This document shows positions 46,117-54,196 of a stretch of DNA of 58,307 nt, piece by piece; the stretch's first letter is position 1, and each line of letters starts with the position of its first letter. A program made the translations under genes and the position numbers. Source of the stretch: Ignavibacteriota bacterium (GTDB taxonomy: Bacteria > Bacteroidota > Ignavibacteria > UBA10030 > UBA6906); the NCBI GenBank assembly GCA_003158475.1, contig PMJR01000116.1, positions 245-58,551 of the forward strand, written 5' to 3'. The notes under the pieces were generated by a model. It had not been told where the DNA came from, made no database searches, and saw only the letters and a list, made by a program, of their open reading frames with translations.

Positions 46117-48792
46117 TTAGAACCTGATACCGACACCGGCCTCGACCCTCCTCGGGGGGGCGAAGCGGGAGGGATCCGCAAGCGCCTCCCTGTCCGCCGC
46201 CGGCGACGTCGAGTAGTACGGACTTCCCGTCGATGCAAATACGGAACCGTTGGCAAAGCGTTCATCCGTCAGATTCAGTGCGCGGGCGAACACCGTCAGC
46301 GTCACAGAGCCGATGTGGAAGTACTTCTCGGCTCTCACATCAAGAGAAGTCCACGCAGGCTTCACCGAAGAATTCGTCTCGAGCTGGGCGCCGAACGCCG
46401 AGTTCACCGCGGGGGTATACGGGCTGCCGCTCCCGTAGCGGAGGATCACCGTGATCGAAAGGTCGTCCTGCTGCAACCAGGATGCCGCGAGGTTGACGGT
46501 GTGGCGCTGGTCCCAGTCGAACGGCTCCACGCGGGGGCGTGCATCCTGGCCCGATGCAGCACGGGTTGCGGTCTCATTCGGGTCGCTGGAGTTTCCCACA
46601 GCATTCTCGTAGGTGTAGTTCAGGGAGAGGGAGAGAGAGGCACCGAACCGCTGGTCGAGCGAGAGCTTAACGCCGTTGACGGATCCGAAATCCACATTGG
46701 TGAATCTTGCGTATCGTGCGTCCGCGTAGGAATCGATGAATTCAACCCCGAGGAGGTCCCGGATGTCTTTGTAGAAGATGCTGACATCGATGCCGAGGGT
46801 CTGGCCGAATTGCTGCTTGAACCCGAACTCATACTGAACGGTGAATTCCGGTTTGATGTCCGGATTGCCCAGGACGCCGTACTGGTCTATCCCCGCCTGA
46901 AGGTTCCGGAGGACCGAATAGTCCGAATTGGAATAGAGGAATTGCATCTCCGGCATCTGGTAGAAATGTCCGTACGAGAAATAGAGCGCGCCGGTTGCCG
47001 TTACCGGGTACGACATGCCGAGCCGCGGGGCGAGGACGATCTTCTTCGTCGTCCGCTTGAGATACGAACCCGGCACGTTCCGGATTGCGTTCGCAGGGTT
47101 TTCCAGATTGCTCGGCACCGTCGAATTGGCATCGAAGTATTCCAGGCGAAGACCCGCCCGGATGAGAAAATCGAGGACCTCCACCCTGTCCTGGAGAAAC
47201 GCCGCAATCGTGATGGGATGGTATTCCCGGAAATCGGTGGCCAGAGTATCGGGAACGACACGGATTGTCGATTGCGTGCCGGAGACGATGTCGTACGCCA
47301 GCGCCGTCGGGGCCCCGAAGCCGAGCGCTGAGGACTGGGTTTCGATGCCGAACTTGAACAGATGCGCCTGCGACACCTGGCTCGTGACGGAGACTTTGAT
47401 GAGAACCGTGTTTGTTTTCTGCTCAAACCGTCCGATATCATATCCCTGTATGATCGCCCCCAGCTCATAGTTCGGATCGCTGCGCGGCGCGCCGGCTCCG
47501 GCGTAGGCAGGATCATACGCCGAGGGGAAAGCAAAATCAGTGTACTTGAAATAATTCTGCCTCAGACTGACGGTATAGAAGGTGTTGTCGGAAAGCGTAT
47601 GCGTCCAGTCGATGCCGTGCACGAGCGACAGCGTCTTCTGTGTTCGTATCCCGTCGGGGTCAAACCGGTAGTTGAAATCGTATCTGTGACCATCGACGAT
47701 CCCGCCGATCGCCTGGTAGCTGATCTGGACGTCCGGGAGGGAGCGGTTTGACACCTTGAGCTGTCCCGACCATTCGCGGTGATCGTTCATCGCCACCGCC
47801 GCATTGTCCCCCGTCGGCGCGAAGATCTTGTTGCTGAAATCCGTCGCATCGGCCGGCAGGAAACGGCGCTGGCCGTACAGATACCCGTCGTCCGTGAATC
47901 TTCTCGCGTTGACGAGGAACGTCGTTTTCGGTATTCCCGATGGGCCGCTGAGGGACACGGTATAGCTCTGCACATGCGGCGGAAACGCGGACTTCAGGTA
48001 GGGAAAACCGGTCGGACCCGAGCTGCCTGTCGCGTATTCTCCTCCATACGCCTCGGCGGTCGCTTCATAGCGTTCATCGGACCCGCTCCGGAGCACCGCG
48101 TTGACGACGCCGCTCATCGCCTGCCCGAACTCCGCGTCAAACGTCCCCGTGATCACCTGGACCTCCTGCAGGACGGATTTGTCGAGCTGGACGACCGAGG
48201 AGTTGTCATAGGGATTGTTGACCGAGACCCCGTCGACCTGATACTGCACCTCTCCGGCGCGTCCCCCGCGGAAATGCCCGTCGACGACGCCTGCCTGCAG
48301 GTTGACGAGGTCATTCAGGCTCTGGACCGGAAGGGCATTGATGTCGTCCTTGCCGAGGATGGCCACCGAACTGGTCTGGCGCGTATCGACAAGAGGCTTC
48401 TCGGCAACAGAGGTGACCTCCCCCATCGAAATCACCGATTCTGCAACTGTGACGTTCAGCGTCGTCGTCTGTCCGGCACTCAGGCGCACCTCCTTCACGA
48501 GGTTCGTCTGATAGCCGACCGCACTCACCCTTGCAGTGTAGTCCCCAACAGGAACGTTCAGAATCAGATAGTAGCCGTCCTCATTCGCCGCGGCGCCGAG
48601 TGTCGTGCCGACGATCTGCACGTTCGCCCCCAACACCGGCTGATTCTTCGCGTCGACGATCCGGCCGGTCAGTTTCCCTTTCGTGTCGGCGAAGGCGCCG
48701 GAGGATGCCGTCAGTGCGACGAGGCAGGTCATGAGCACCACCGGCTGGCGCGCATACCGCCCCGCATGATGGAGGAACCATGAAGACATCAT
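46117..48792 (-). CDS. TonB-dependent receptor with carboxypeptidase-regulatory domain
   Basis: This 891-residue outer-membrane protein has a signal peptide and a CarboxypepD-reg domain at about residues 40-125 (GKLTGRIVDAKNQPVLGANVQIVGTTLGAAANEDGYYLILNVPVGDYTARVSAVGY). The plug domain contains NALPVQSLNDLVNLQAGVVDGHFRGGRAGEVQYQVDGVSVNNPYD and GQAMSGVVNAVLRSG, and a 22-stranded barrel ends in an aromatic residue (EAGVGIRF). It would import glycans or other ligands using TonB energy. No SusD lipoprotein accompanies it, so it is not a SusCD pair. AGGA lies 6 nt before ATG 48792. Confidence 0.9.
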   Translation of the reverse strand: MMSSWFLHHAGRYARQPVVLMTCLVALTASSGAFADTKGKLTGRIVDAKNQPVLGANVQIVGTTLGAAANEDGYYLILNVPVGDYTARVSAVGYQTNLVKEVRLSAGQTTTLNVTVAESVISMGEVTSVAEKPLVDTRQTSSVAILGKDDINALPVQSLNDLVNLQAGVVDGHFRGGRAGEVQYQVDGVSVNNPYDNSSVVQLDKSVLQEVQVITGTFDAEFGQAMSGVVNAVLRSGSDERYEATAEAYGGEYATGSSGPTGFPYLKSAFPPHVQSYTVSLSGPSGIPKTTFLVNARRFTDDGYLYGQRRFLPADATDFSNKIFAPTGDNAAVAMNDHREWSGQLKVSNRSLPDVQISYQAIGGIVDGHRYDFNYRFDPDGIRTQKTLSLVHGIDWTHTLSDNTFYTVSLRQNYFKYTDFAFPSAYDPAYAGAGAPRSDPNYELGAIIQGYDIGRFEQKTNTVLIKVSVTSQVSQAHLFKFGIETQSSALGFGAPTALAYDIVSGTQSTIRVVPDTLATDFREYHPITIAAFLQDRVEVLDFLIRAGLRLEYFDANSTVPSNLENPANAIRNVPGSYLKRTTKKIVLAPRLGMSYPVTATGALYFSYGHFYQMPEMQFLYSNSDYSVLRNLQAGIDQYGVLGNPDIKPEFTVQYEFGFKQQFGQTLGIDVSIFYKDIRDLLGVEFIDSYADARYARFTNVDFGSVNGVKLSLDQRFGASLSLSLNYTYENAVGNSSDPNETATRAASGQDARPRVEPFDWDQRHTVNLAASWLQQDDLSITVILRYGSGSPYTPAVNSAFGAQLETNSSVKPAWTSLDVRAEKYFHIGSVTLTVFARALNLTDERFANGSVFASTGSPYYSTSPAADREALADPSRFAPPRRVEAGVGIRF

Positions 48793-48914
48793 GGAGAATC
48801 CTGAAGAAGATCGCACGTAGAATGAGGGGGGCTCTCGAGAGAGTGTGAATCACCAGGGAGCCTTTTACCGCTCTCCCGATCGCCCCGCCCCGTTACATGT
48901 ATGACGCACGAACC

Positions 48915-50789
48915 TTACTTGATCAGCACCATCGACTTGGCCGGCGAGAGGAGCTTCGCTCCCGTCGCGGAGGGCGTGAATTCAACCCTGTAATAGTAGA
49001 CGCCGCTGGCGAACCGCGTTGCATCGAACGTCTTCTCCTGCGTCCCGGAGCCCGTGACCGTGATGTCTGATGCGTCCAGAAGCTGTCCGAGGACGTTGTA
49101 GACATTGATATGGGCCAGACCCGGACCCGAGACGCTGAACTGGATTTTGGTCGAGGGGTTGAACGGGTTGGGATAGTTGCCAAGGAGCCTGAATTCGGCG
49201 GCGACATTCTGACCCGGCTGAGACGCAATGCCCGTGACCAGCGTCGAATTGTCCAGAACGGCAAATGCCGGCGTTGAAGCCCATGGCCATTCGCGGAAAA
49301 ACCAGGTACGGTACGCAGAGGTGTCGGTCGTGGTCAGGTCGTAGTCATGGTAGTTCAGCCCGATGGCCACGACTTTGTTTTGCTGGCCTGCCGGATAGCC
49401 GAGTTTCGTCAGGTCGAACGACGCCTCGATCTGGTAGCCCTGGCTCGGGGACCCGGCCGGAGTGTTGATCGTCGAGCCCGGCTTCAGATGCACGCCGTAG
49501 GCGATCGCACCGCGTGTGATCCAGAGTGGTGCATCCCATTGTGCCGAAGAACCGCCCTTGCTGACGCTGTCTATGGCAAAACCGAATCGATACCTTCCCA
49601 TGAAATGCACGTTCGGGTCCCGCAGAGAGTCAGACGGGATTGTCATGTTGACCTGCAAGGCGTCGAGCTTATCGTCGCCATTCGCAGAAACGAGGGATGC
49701 GTCGGTCACATCCGCGCCGACATACAGTATGTCTCCCTTGAAGAACATCTTGACCTTCGCAAGTCCCGCGTCGATCGGTGTCGCGGGACCGACGGGAACA
49801 AAGCCTCCACTCCGGTCGGGACCAATCGTCGGGTAGGCGCTCTTTATTGTGTTGTTCCCGAACTGAAGGCTGACAGACGGGACATGGTTCCAGACGTCTT
49901 CCGACATGTTGCCGTCGACTGTGGGCGCGGCATAACTGGCCGCGTTCGGTATCGTAAGATCATACCCGTACGCAGGGAGGACCGCCGTGTTGACATTGAC
50001 GTCGTTCCTCACAAGAATACGGCCTGCGCTCCCCTGGCCATCATTTCCCCATTCGTTCATAAACCAGGCTTTCATCCCAATCGCATTGGGGAGTTTCAGC
50101 CAGTCACCGTCCCATACACAGAATGTGGCCTGGATTGCATCAGTCGTCGCGGTGTTTGCGTTATACCCGAGACTGTCCAGTGAGACAGACATTTCGAAGA
50201 CATAGCCGGTATCCGCAACGATTTTTCCGGTGCCATCGGTGTCGCTGTTTGCAATCCCCTGAACCGTGTATGCCGCCTTCAGGATTCCGCGTGAGGGAAG
50301 GTCCCCCCCTTTGAGGTTCGGTCCCTGCCCCATGCCGCTCGAATCCACCCAGGAGATGAATATGTCCTTCTGCAGCGTTACGCCGCTGGCGGCACGCTGG
50401 TTCCGCTCGTAGATCCCGCCCAGCAGACCGTCGGAGTTTTCCCAGCCGTTCCCGCCGACCGAGCTGTCCTTCGCGATCATGGCGATGTACAGCATGTTCT
50501 TCGATTTGTCGGCCAGAAACTTGAACACCACGTTCGGACCGTCGGTGGTAGCACCGGTCCCGACTGTGGTCTTCCAACCGCTGGAAGGGTTCCCGTCCTT
50601 CACACCGTATTTCACGACGACTGACTCGGCTTTCGCCCAGACAGCTTCATTGAGAACACCATCGAGGGTCATTGTCGCACCGTTGATGTCGCGCGCCCAG
50701 ACATAATCCTTGCGCGGCTGAAACTGTGCGAAGGCGGCCGTTGCCACCAGGATCGTGGCAAGCAGCAACAATAGTCCACGTTTTTGCAT
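48915..50789 (-). CDS. T9SS-secreted protein with two CBM9-like domains
   Basis: This 624-residue protein has a signal peptide (LLLLLATILVATAAFAQ). Two similar sugar-binding-like domains follow, each opening with the CBM9-type pattern (MTLDGVLNEAVWAKAE near residue 40 and PTVDGNMSEDVWNHV near 300). These are followed by YIAMIAKDSS or YVGADVTDAS strands. The C-terminal ~85 residues are a type IX sorting domain (LLGNYPNPFNPSTKIQFSV ... VYNVLGQLLDAS ... SGVYYYRVEF ... SMVLIK). It is probably a surface glycan-binding protein. AGGAGG lies 6 nt before ATG 50789, one of the strongest ribosome sites in the window, suggesting high expression. It follows the LacI regulator directly. Confidence 0.8.
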   Translation of the reverse strand: MQKRGLLLLLATILVATAAFAQFQPRKDYVWARDINGATMTLDGVLNEAVWAKAESVVVKYGVKDGNPSSGWKTTVGTGATTDGPNVVFKFLADKSKNMLYIAMIAKDSSVGGNGWENSDGLLGGIYERNQRAASGVTLQKDIFISWVDSSGMGQGPNLKGGDLPSRGILKAAYTVQGIANSDTDGTGKIVADTGYVFEMSVSLDSLGYNANTATTDAIQATFCVWDGDWLKLPNAIGMKAWFMNEWGNDGQGSAGRILVRNDVNVNTAVLPAYGYDLTIPNAASYAAPTVDGNMSEDVWNHVPSVSLQFGNNTIKSAYPTIGPDRSGGFVPVGPATPIDAGLAKVKMFFKGDILYVGADVTDASLVSANGDDKLDALQVNMTIPSDSLRDPNVHFMGRYRFGFAIDSVSKGGSSAQWDAPLWITRGAIAYGVHLKPGSTINTPAGSPSQGYQIEASFDLTKLGYPAGQQNKVVAIGLNYHDYDLTTTDTSAYRTWFFREWPWASTPAFAVLDNSTLVTGIASQPGQNVAAEFRLLGNYPNPFNPSTKIQFSVSGPGLAHINVYNVLGQLLDASDITVTGSGTQEKTFDATRFASGVYYYRVEFTPSATGAKLLSPAKSMVLIK

Positions 50790-50844
50790 GACGAACCTCC
50801 TGCATGTTTTTGTGTAGTGTACGAGATGAATAGACCAGTGACTC

Positions 50845-50857
50845 TGGGACCGTCCCA
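50845..50857. repeat. 13-bp palindrome upstream of the CBM9-like gene
   Basis: TGGGAC, one central base, GTCCCA lies 56-68 nt upstream of the CBM9-like start, inside the 172-bp gap after the LacI gene. It touches a second inverted repeat at 50856-50875. It may be part of a leader-RNA structure or a protein site. Confidence 0.4.
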
Positions 50858-50875
50858 TGCCCGGCTGCGGGCATG
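50856..50875. repeat. Inverted repeat able to form a 7-bp hairpin in the leader
   Basis: CATGCCC (50856-50862), a 6-nt loop and GGGCATG (50869-50875) form a perfect stem. It overlaps the neighbouring 13-bp palindrome by two bases, so the two structures could compete in RNA. There is no U-tract after it, so simple termination is unlikely. Confidence 0.4.
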
Positions 50876-50961
50876 ATTGCCCTCACACAGGCACGCGTAC
50901 CGATGGAACAAATTCGCATAATTGCCGAGGTCACCTCCTTCTGGCACCGGTGAGACTTCTG

Positions 50962-51966
50962 TTAGTTTGTGCAACCACAAGAATGCCGCAGGCTGAGTCT
51001 GGTGGGAAGAACGGATTGCTGCTTCGCGTGGCCGTTTCTGTTCTTCACAGCATGGATCACCTGAGTGATGGCGGCGACGCCCAGGCCGTCGATGTCAACA
51101 TTGACGGTGGTCAGCGAGGGGGTGATATACGCAGCAACCGGGATGTCGTCGAACCCGACGAGCGCGATATCTTCGGGGACCCGGAGTCCCGATTCCCGGA
51201 TTGCGCTCAGAGCTCCGATCGCCATCGAGTCATTCGAAGCGACGATTGCCGTCGGCCGCGGATTCCGGGAGAGCAGCGTTCTGGCCGCATCGTAACCGGA
51301 AGCCTCGGAAAACTCCCCCGGAACTTCCAGGTCCGGGGACACCACTGCACTCCCCTCAGCGATCGCGTCACGGTACCCGCGGAGACGCTCGGCGGCATCG
51401 ATGTTATGCTCCGTCCCTTTGAGAATCCCGATCCGTGTGTGGCCATGGGAGAGAAGATGATTCACCATCTGGCACACCCCGCCTCTGTTGTCGATGTTGA
51501 TCGAGTCGAAGGCGTTCCCGTCGACATGGCAGTTGAGAAGCACAACCGGAAGAGTCCGGGGGAGATTTTCGTTCAGCGTGCTCGCGTCGATGTGCGGAGA
51601 CATGATGATGAGCCCGTCAACCCTCCCGCGCATCATTCTCAGAGCAGCTTCGATTTCCTGGCGGTTATTGTGGGAGCTTGAAACGAGGAGATGAAAATTG
51701 CTTTGTTGTGCGGTCTGGTCGCACCCCCGAATGACTTCAGAGAAGAATTCACCGAACAGGTCCGGAAGGAGGAGGCCGATTGAATCGGTCCTCCGCATGC
51801 TGAGGCTCCGCCCGAGGACATTGGGGACGTAGCGGAGCTCTGTCGCTGCTTTCTTGACACGCGCCCGTGTCCCCTCCTCGACGGGATCCGAGTTGTTGAA
51901 GACGCGCGACACGGTCGCTATGGAGACCCCGGCACGCGAGGCAACTTCCCGGATTGTGACGCTCAT
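50962..51966 (-). CDS. LacI-family transcriptional regulator
   Basis: This 334-residue regulator opens MSVTIREVASRAGVSIATVSRVFNNS, the LacI helix-turn-helix, followed by a hinge (YVPNVLGRSLSMRRTDSIGLLLPDLFGEFF). A periplasmic-binding-protein-like sensor domain (IVASNDSMAIGALSAIRESGLRVPEDIALVGFDDIPVAAYITPSLTTV) follows. Such proteins release DNA on binding a sugar. It heads the minus-strand sugar locus and is preceded by a promoter and two perfect palindromes, indicating autoregulation and probably control of the genes behind it. ATG 51966 gives the canonical N-terminus; the longer frame reading adds 27 unrelated residues across the operator. Confidence 0.92.
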   Translation of the reverse strand: MSVTIREVASRAGVSIATVSRVFNNSDPVEEGTRARVKKAATELRYVPNVLGRSLSMRRTDSIGLLLPDLFGEFFSEVIRGCDQTAQQSNFHLLVSSSHNNRQEIEAALRMMRGRVDGLIIMSPHIDASTLNENLPRTLPVVLLNCHVDGNAFDSINIDNRGGVCQMVNHLLSHGHTRIGILKGTEHNIDAAERLRGYRDAIAEGSAVVSPDLEVPGEFSEASGYDAARTLLSRNPRPTAIVASNDSMAIGALSAIRESGLRVPEDIALVGFDDIPVAAYITPSLTTVNVDIDGLGVAAITQVIHAVKNRNGHAKQQSVLPTRLSLRHSCGCTN

Positions 51967-52002
51967 GAACCGCCCAAGAGGAGTCGAAGAACAGTCAGCG
52001 TG

Positions 52003-52018
52003 ATGTAAACGTTTACAT
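52003..52018. promoter_or_regulatory. LacI-family operator O2 (perfect 16-bp palindrome)
   Basis: ATGTAAACGTTTACAT is perfectly symmetric with a central CG, the normal form of a LacI/GalR-family site (compare TGTAAnCGnTTACA). It lies 37-52 nt upstream of the regulator's start. Its centre is 43 bp from that of O1, about four helical turns, a spacing that allows two dimers on the same face or a short loop. Confidence 0.85.
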
Positions 52019-52045
52019 GCAGAACGAAAAAAAAGAACGCGGAGC

Positions 52046-52061
52046 ATGTAAGCGCTTACAT
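52046..52061. promoter_or_regulatory. LacI-family operator O1 (perfect 16-bp palindrome)
   Basis: ATGTAAGCGCTTACAT differs from O2 only at the symmetric pair beside the centre. It begins 3 bp downstream of the -10 hexamer, over the expected transcription start, so bound repressor would block initiation. Confidence 0.85.
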
Positions 52062-52064
52062 ACG

Positions 52065-52093
52065 AGTATAGGGAAGTGAGGACAATTTGTCAA
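52065..52093 (-). promoter_or_regulatory. Near-consensus promoter of the LacI gene and sugar locus
   Basis: On the minus strand TTGACA (52093-52088), a 17-bp spacer and TATACT (52070-52065) form a sigma-70-like promoter. The -35 hexamer is perfect and the -10 matches TATAAT at 5 of 6 positions. This is more like the E. coli consensus than the TAnnTTTG type described in Bacteroides. O1 follows directly. Confidence 0.75.
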
Positions 52094-52188
52094 GGAGAAT
52101 CTTTACGATTTTTCGAGTTTGGGAGTTTGGGGGGGAAGAGGGAACTTGAAAACGGGCCTGTTTTGCGGGATTTTTCGGTGCTATCTGT

Positions 52189-53580
52189 CTACACCGTCCG
52201 AGAGAAGACAGGCTGCGTCTTCGACATCGCATTCAGATAGGCGTCAAAGCACATCGCAATGTTTCTCAGGAGAAGCCTCCCTGCCCCGATGATCGAGATC
52301 GTCGTCCCCTCCAGCCTCACGAGTCCATCGTCGACAAACTGAGCGAGATCATGAAGGGATGATTCGAAGTAGGTATCGAACACGATCCCGAAATTCCGTT
52401 CGACCCGGCTCTTGTCAAGCTCCAGATCGCACATCAGACGCATGATGACATACTTCCGGATCTGATCGTCATCCGTCATCCGGTAGCCGACATGGGTGGC
52501 GAACCGACCCTCATCCAGCGCCCTGTAGTACTCGGGGATGTTCTTCGTGTTCTGCGCGTAGCTTTCACGGAAATGACTTATCGCGGACATGCCGAACCCG
52601 TACAGGTCGGCCCCGGATTTCGTCGAGTAGCCCTGGAAATTGCGATAGAGCGTTTTTGATTTCTGCGCCCGGGCGAGCTCGTCCCCGGGCCGCGCAAAAT
52701 GGTCCATGCCGATATACTCGTACCCGCCGGAACAGAGCATCTCAATCGTCATCTTGAGTATCTCCAGCTTCCCTTCGGGTGAAGGGAGATCCTCCGGGCG
52801 GATCAGCTTCTGATGCGGTTTCAGCCAGGGGACATGGGCATAGTTGAACGCGGCGATCCGGTCGGGGCCGAATCCGATCACCTTGTTCACCGTCGTCTCG
52901 AACGATGCGCGTGTCTGGAACGGGAGGCCGTAAATGAGGTCGAGATTGATGCTCGTGAACCCGAGCTCACGCGCCCAGTCATACACCTGGCGCGACATCG
53001 ATTCGGGCTGCACGCGGTTCACCGCCTCCTGCACCTCCGCGTCGAAATCCTGCACCCCCATGCTCATCCGGTTGAAGCCCGCATCGCGGAGGGCAACAAG
53101 GTGCTCGCGCTTGAGCTCGCGCGGGTCGATTTCAACACTCATCTCCGCCGACGGGTCGATGCGGAACCGCTTCCTGATGTACTCTCCCATCTCCCGGATC
53201 TGGTCCGGGAAAAGGTGTGTGGGGGTCCCTCCTCCCCAGTGGACCTGGACAACGCGCCGGTCCGGTGCAATCATCGGAGCGACCGCATCGATCTCCTTCC
53301 GGAGATAACGGTTGTATTCCTCGATCCGGTTCCGGTCGCGCGTGATGAGCATCGTGCAGCCGCAGAAATAGCAGAGCGTGTCGCAAAATGGAAAGTGAAA
53401 ATAGAGTGACACATCCCCCGTTGTCCCCGCGGGATTTGTCGCACGTATCTCCCGGCCGAAATCATCGGGGGTGAATGCCGCGCTGAAGAGGGGGGCGGTG
53501 GGGTAACTGGTATAGCGGGGCCCCGGCCTGTCATACTTCCTGAGCAGTTGCAAGTCGACGTTTGAAAAGGGGGAAGCCAT
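52189..53580 (-). CDS. hemN: Oxygen-independent coproporphyrinogen III dehydrogenase
   Basis: This 463-residue radical-SAM enzyme opens LLRKYDRPGPRYTSYPTAPLF, the HemN-specific substrate-binding start. The cluster motif CDTLCYFCGC (CxxxCxxC plus the extra HemN Cys) binds the 4Fe-4S cluster and SAM. VHWGGGTPTHL and a HemN C-terminal domain follow. The enzyme decarboxylates coproporphyrinogen III to protoporphyrinogen IX in anaerobic haem synthesis, in the cytoplasm. AGGA lies 7 nt before the ATG. Presence of the extra Cys and the RPGPRYTSYP start argues against the HemW-type haem chaperone. Confidence 0.93.
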   Translation of the reverse strand: MASPFSNVDLQLLRKYDRPGPRYTSYPTAPLFSAAFTPDDFGREIRATNPAGTTGDVSLYFHFPFCDTLCYFCGCTMLITRDRNRIEEYNRYLRKEIDAVAPMIAPDRRVVQVHWGGGTPTHLFPDQIREMGEYIRKRFRIDPSAEMSVEIDPRELKREHLVALRDAGFNRMSMGVQDFDAEVQEAVNRVQPESMSRQVYDWARELGFTSINLDLIYGLPFQTRASFETTVNKVIGFGPDRIAAFNYAHVPWLKPHQKLIRPEDLPSPEGKLEILKMTIEMLCSGGYEYIGMDHFARPGDELARAQKSKTLYRNFQGYSTKSGADLYGFGMSAISHFRESYAQNTKNIPEYYRALDEGRFATHVGYRMTDDDQIRKYVIMRLMCDLELDKSRVERNFGIVFDTYFESSLHDLAQFVDDGLVRLEGTTISIIGAGRLLLRNIAMCFDAYLNAMSKTQPVFSRTV

Positions 53581-53713
53581 GCACGATTCCTGCTCTGGTC
53601 CGATTGATGGCGCACAATGCGCTGATCACAGTGTACTGAGATCCGGTCCCAAATTCAAGCGAGGAGGGGGCACAAACGTGCAAAATATGAGGTTTTTCGC
53701 CGGAGTGAGCGCG

Positions 53714-54172
53714 TCACTCCATGATCAGTGTCGGATTGACCTCGACGATCGAGGCAATGGAATTGGTAACGAGGCAATGCCGTTGAGCTTCTCGAAGCGT
53801 GGAATGGACGTCGGTCTCGGACGTCGAGCTCGGCACGACGATCGTCGGGAATATGACGATACGCGTAAACCGGTAATCCCCGTCAACGAACTCGAGAACG
53901 CCGTTCGCATGGCTCCTGTAGGAGGTGATCGGAATCTGTTTCTTTGCGGCGAACGCGAGGAATGTGGCCATGTGGCACACCTCGACGGCGCCGACGAACA
54001 TGTCTTCCGGCGTCCACATGCCGGGTTCCCCCCGGAATTCGGGCGGGCTCGTGATCTTCAGCATCGGTTTCCCTTCGGCTGAAAGAGTCCCCGACTTTCC
54101 TTCCGTCCACGACGTATTCGTCTTGTATGTATATACTTTGTGTTTCGGTTTTGTCAGTTCCGCCGCTCCCAT
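53714..54172 (-). CDS. OsmC/Ohr-family protein
   Basis: This 152-residue protein has the OsmC fold pattern. GMWTPEDMFVGAVEVCHMATFLAFAAKK carries the first redox Cys on the central helix, and LREAQRHCLVTNSI carries the second. Family members with both Cys residues reduce organic hydroperoxides. It stands alone between hemN and the leuD-like gene, all on the minus strand. The closest subgroup cannot be fixed by eye, so the exact peroxide substrate is open. Confidence 0.85.
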   Translation of the reverse strand: MGAAELTKPKHKVYTYKTNTSWTEGKSGTLSAEGKPMLKITSPPEFRGEPGMWTPEDMFVGAVEVCHMATFLAFAAKKQIPITSYRSHANGVLEFVDGDYRFTRIVIFPTIVVPSSTSETDVHSTLREAQRHCLVTNSIASIVEVNPTLIME

Positions 54173-54196
54173 TTTCGCCCGTCCCGTTGTGATATG

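Noticed and set aside
46117-48792. SusC identity for the TonB receptor
   Set aside because: No SusD-like lipoprotein follows, and the protein (~890 residues) is shorter than typical SusC; it is called only a TonB-dependent receptor.
48800-48914. Possible terminator after the CBM9-like gene (GGGAG...CTCCC)
   Set aside because: The stem is only 5 bp and no U-tract follows, so it is not supported as a terminator.
50647-50934. Minus-strand 95-codon frame following the perfect Shine-Dalgarno at 50931-50940
   Set aside because: Its ATG at 50919 is too far from the motif, and most of the frame overlaps the CBM9-like gene in another frame; the leader-structure explanation is preferred.
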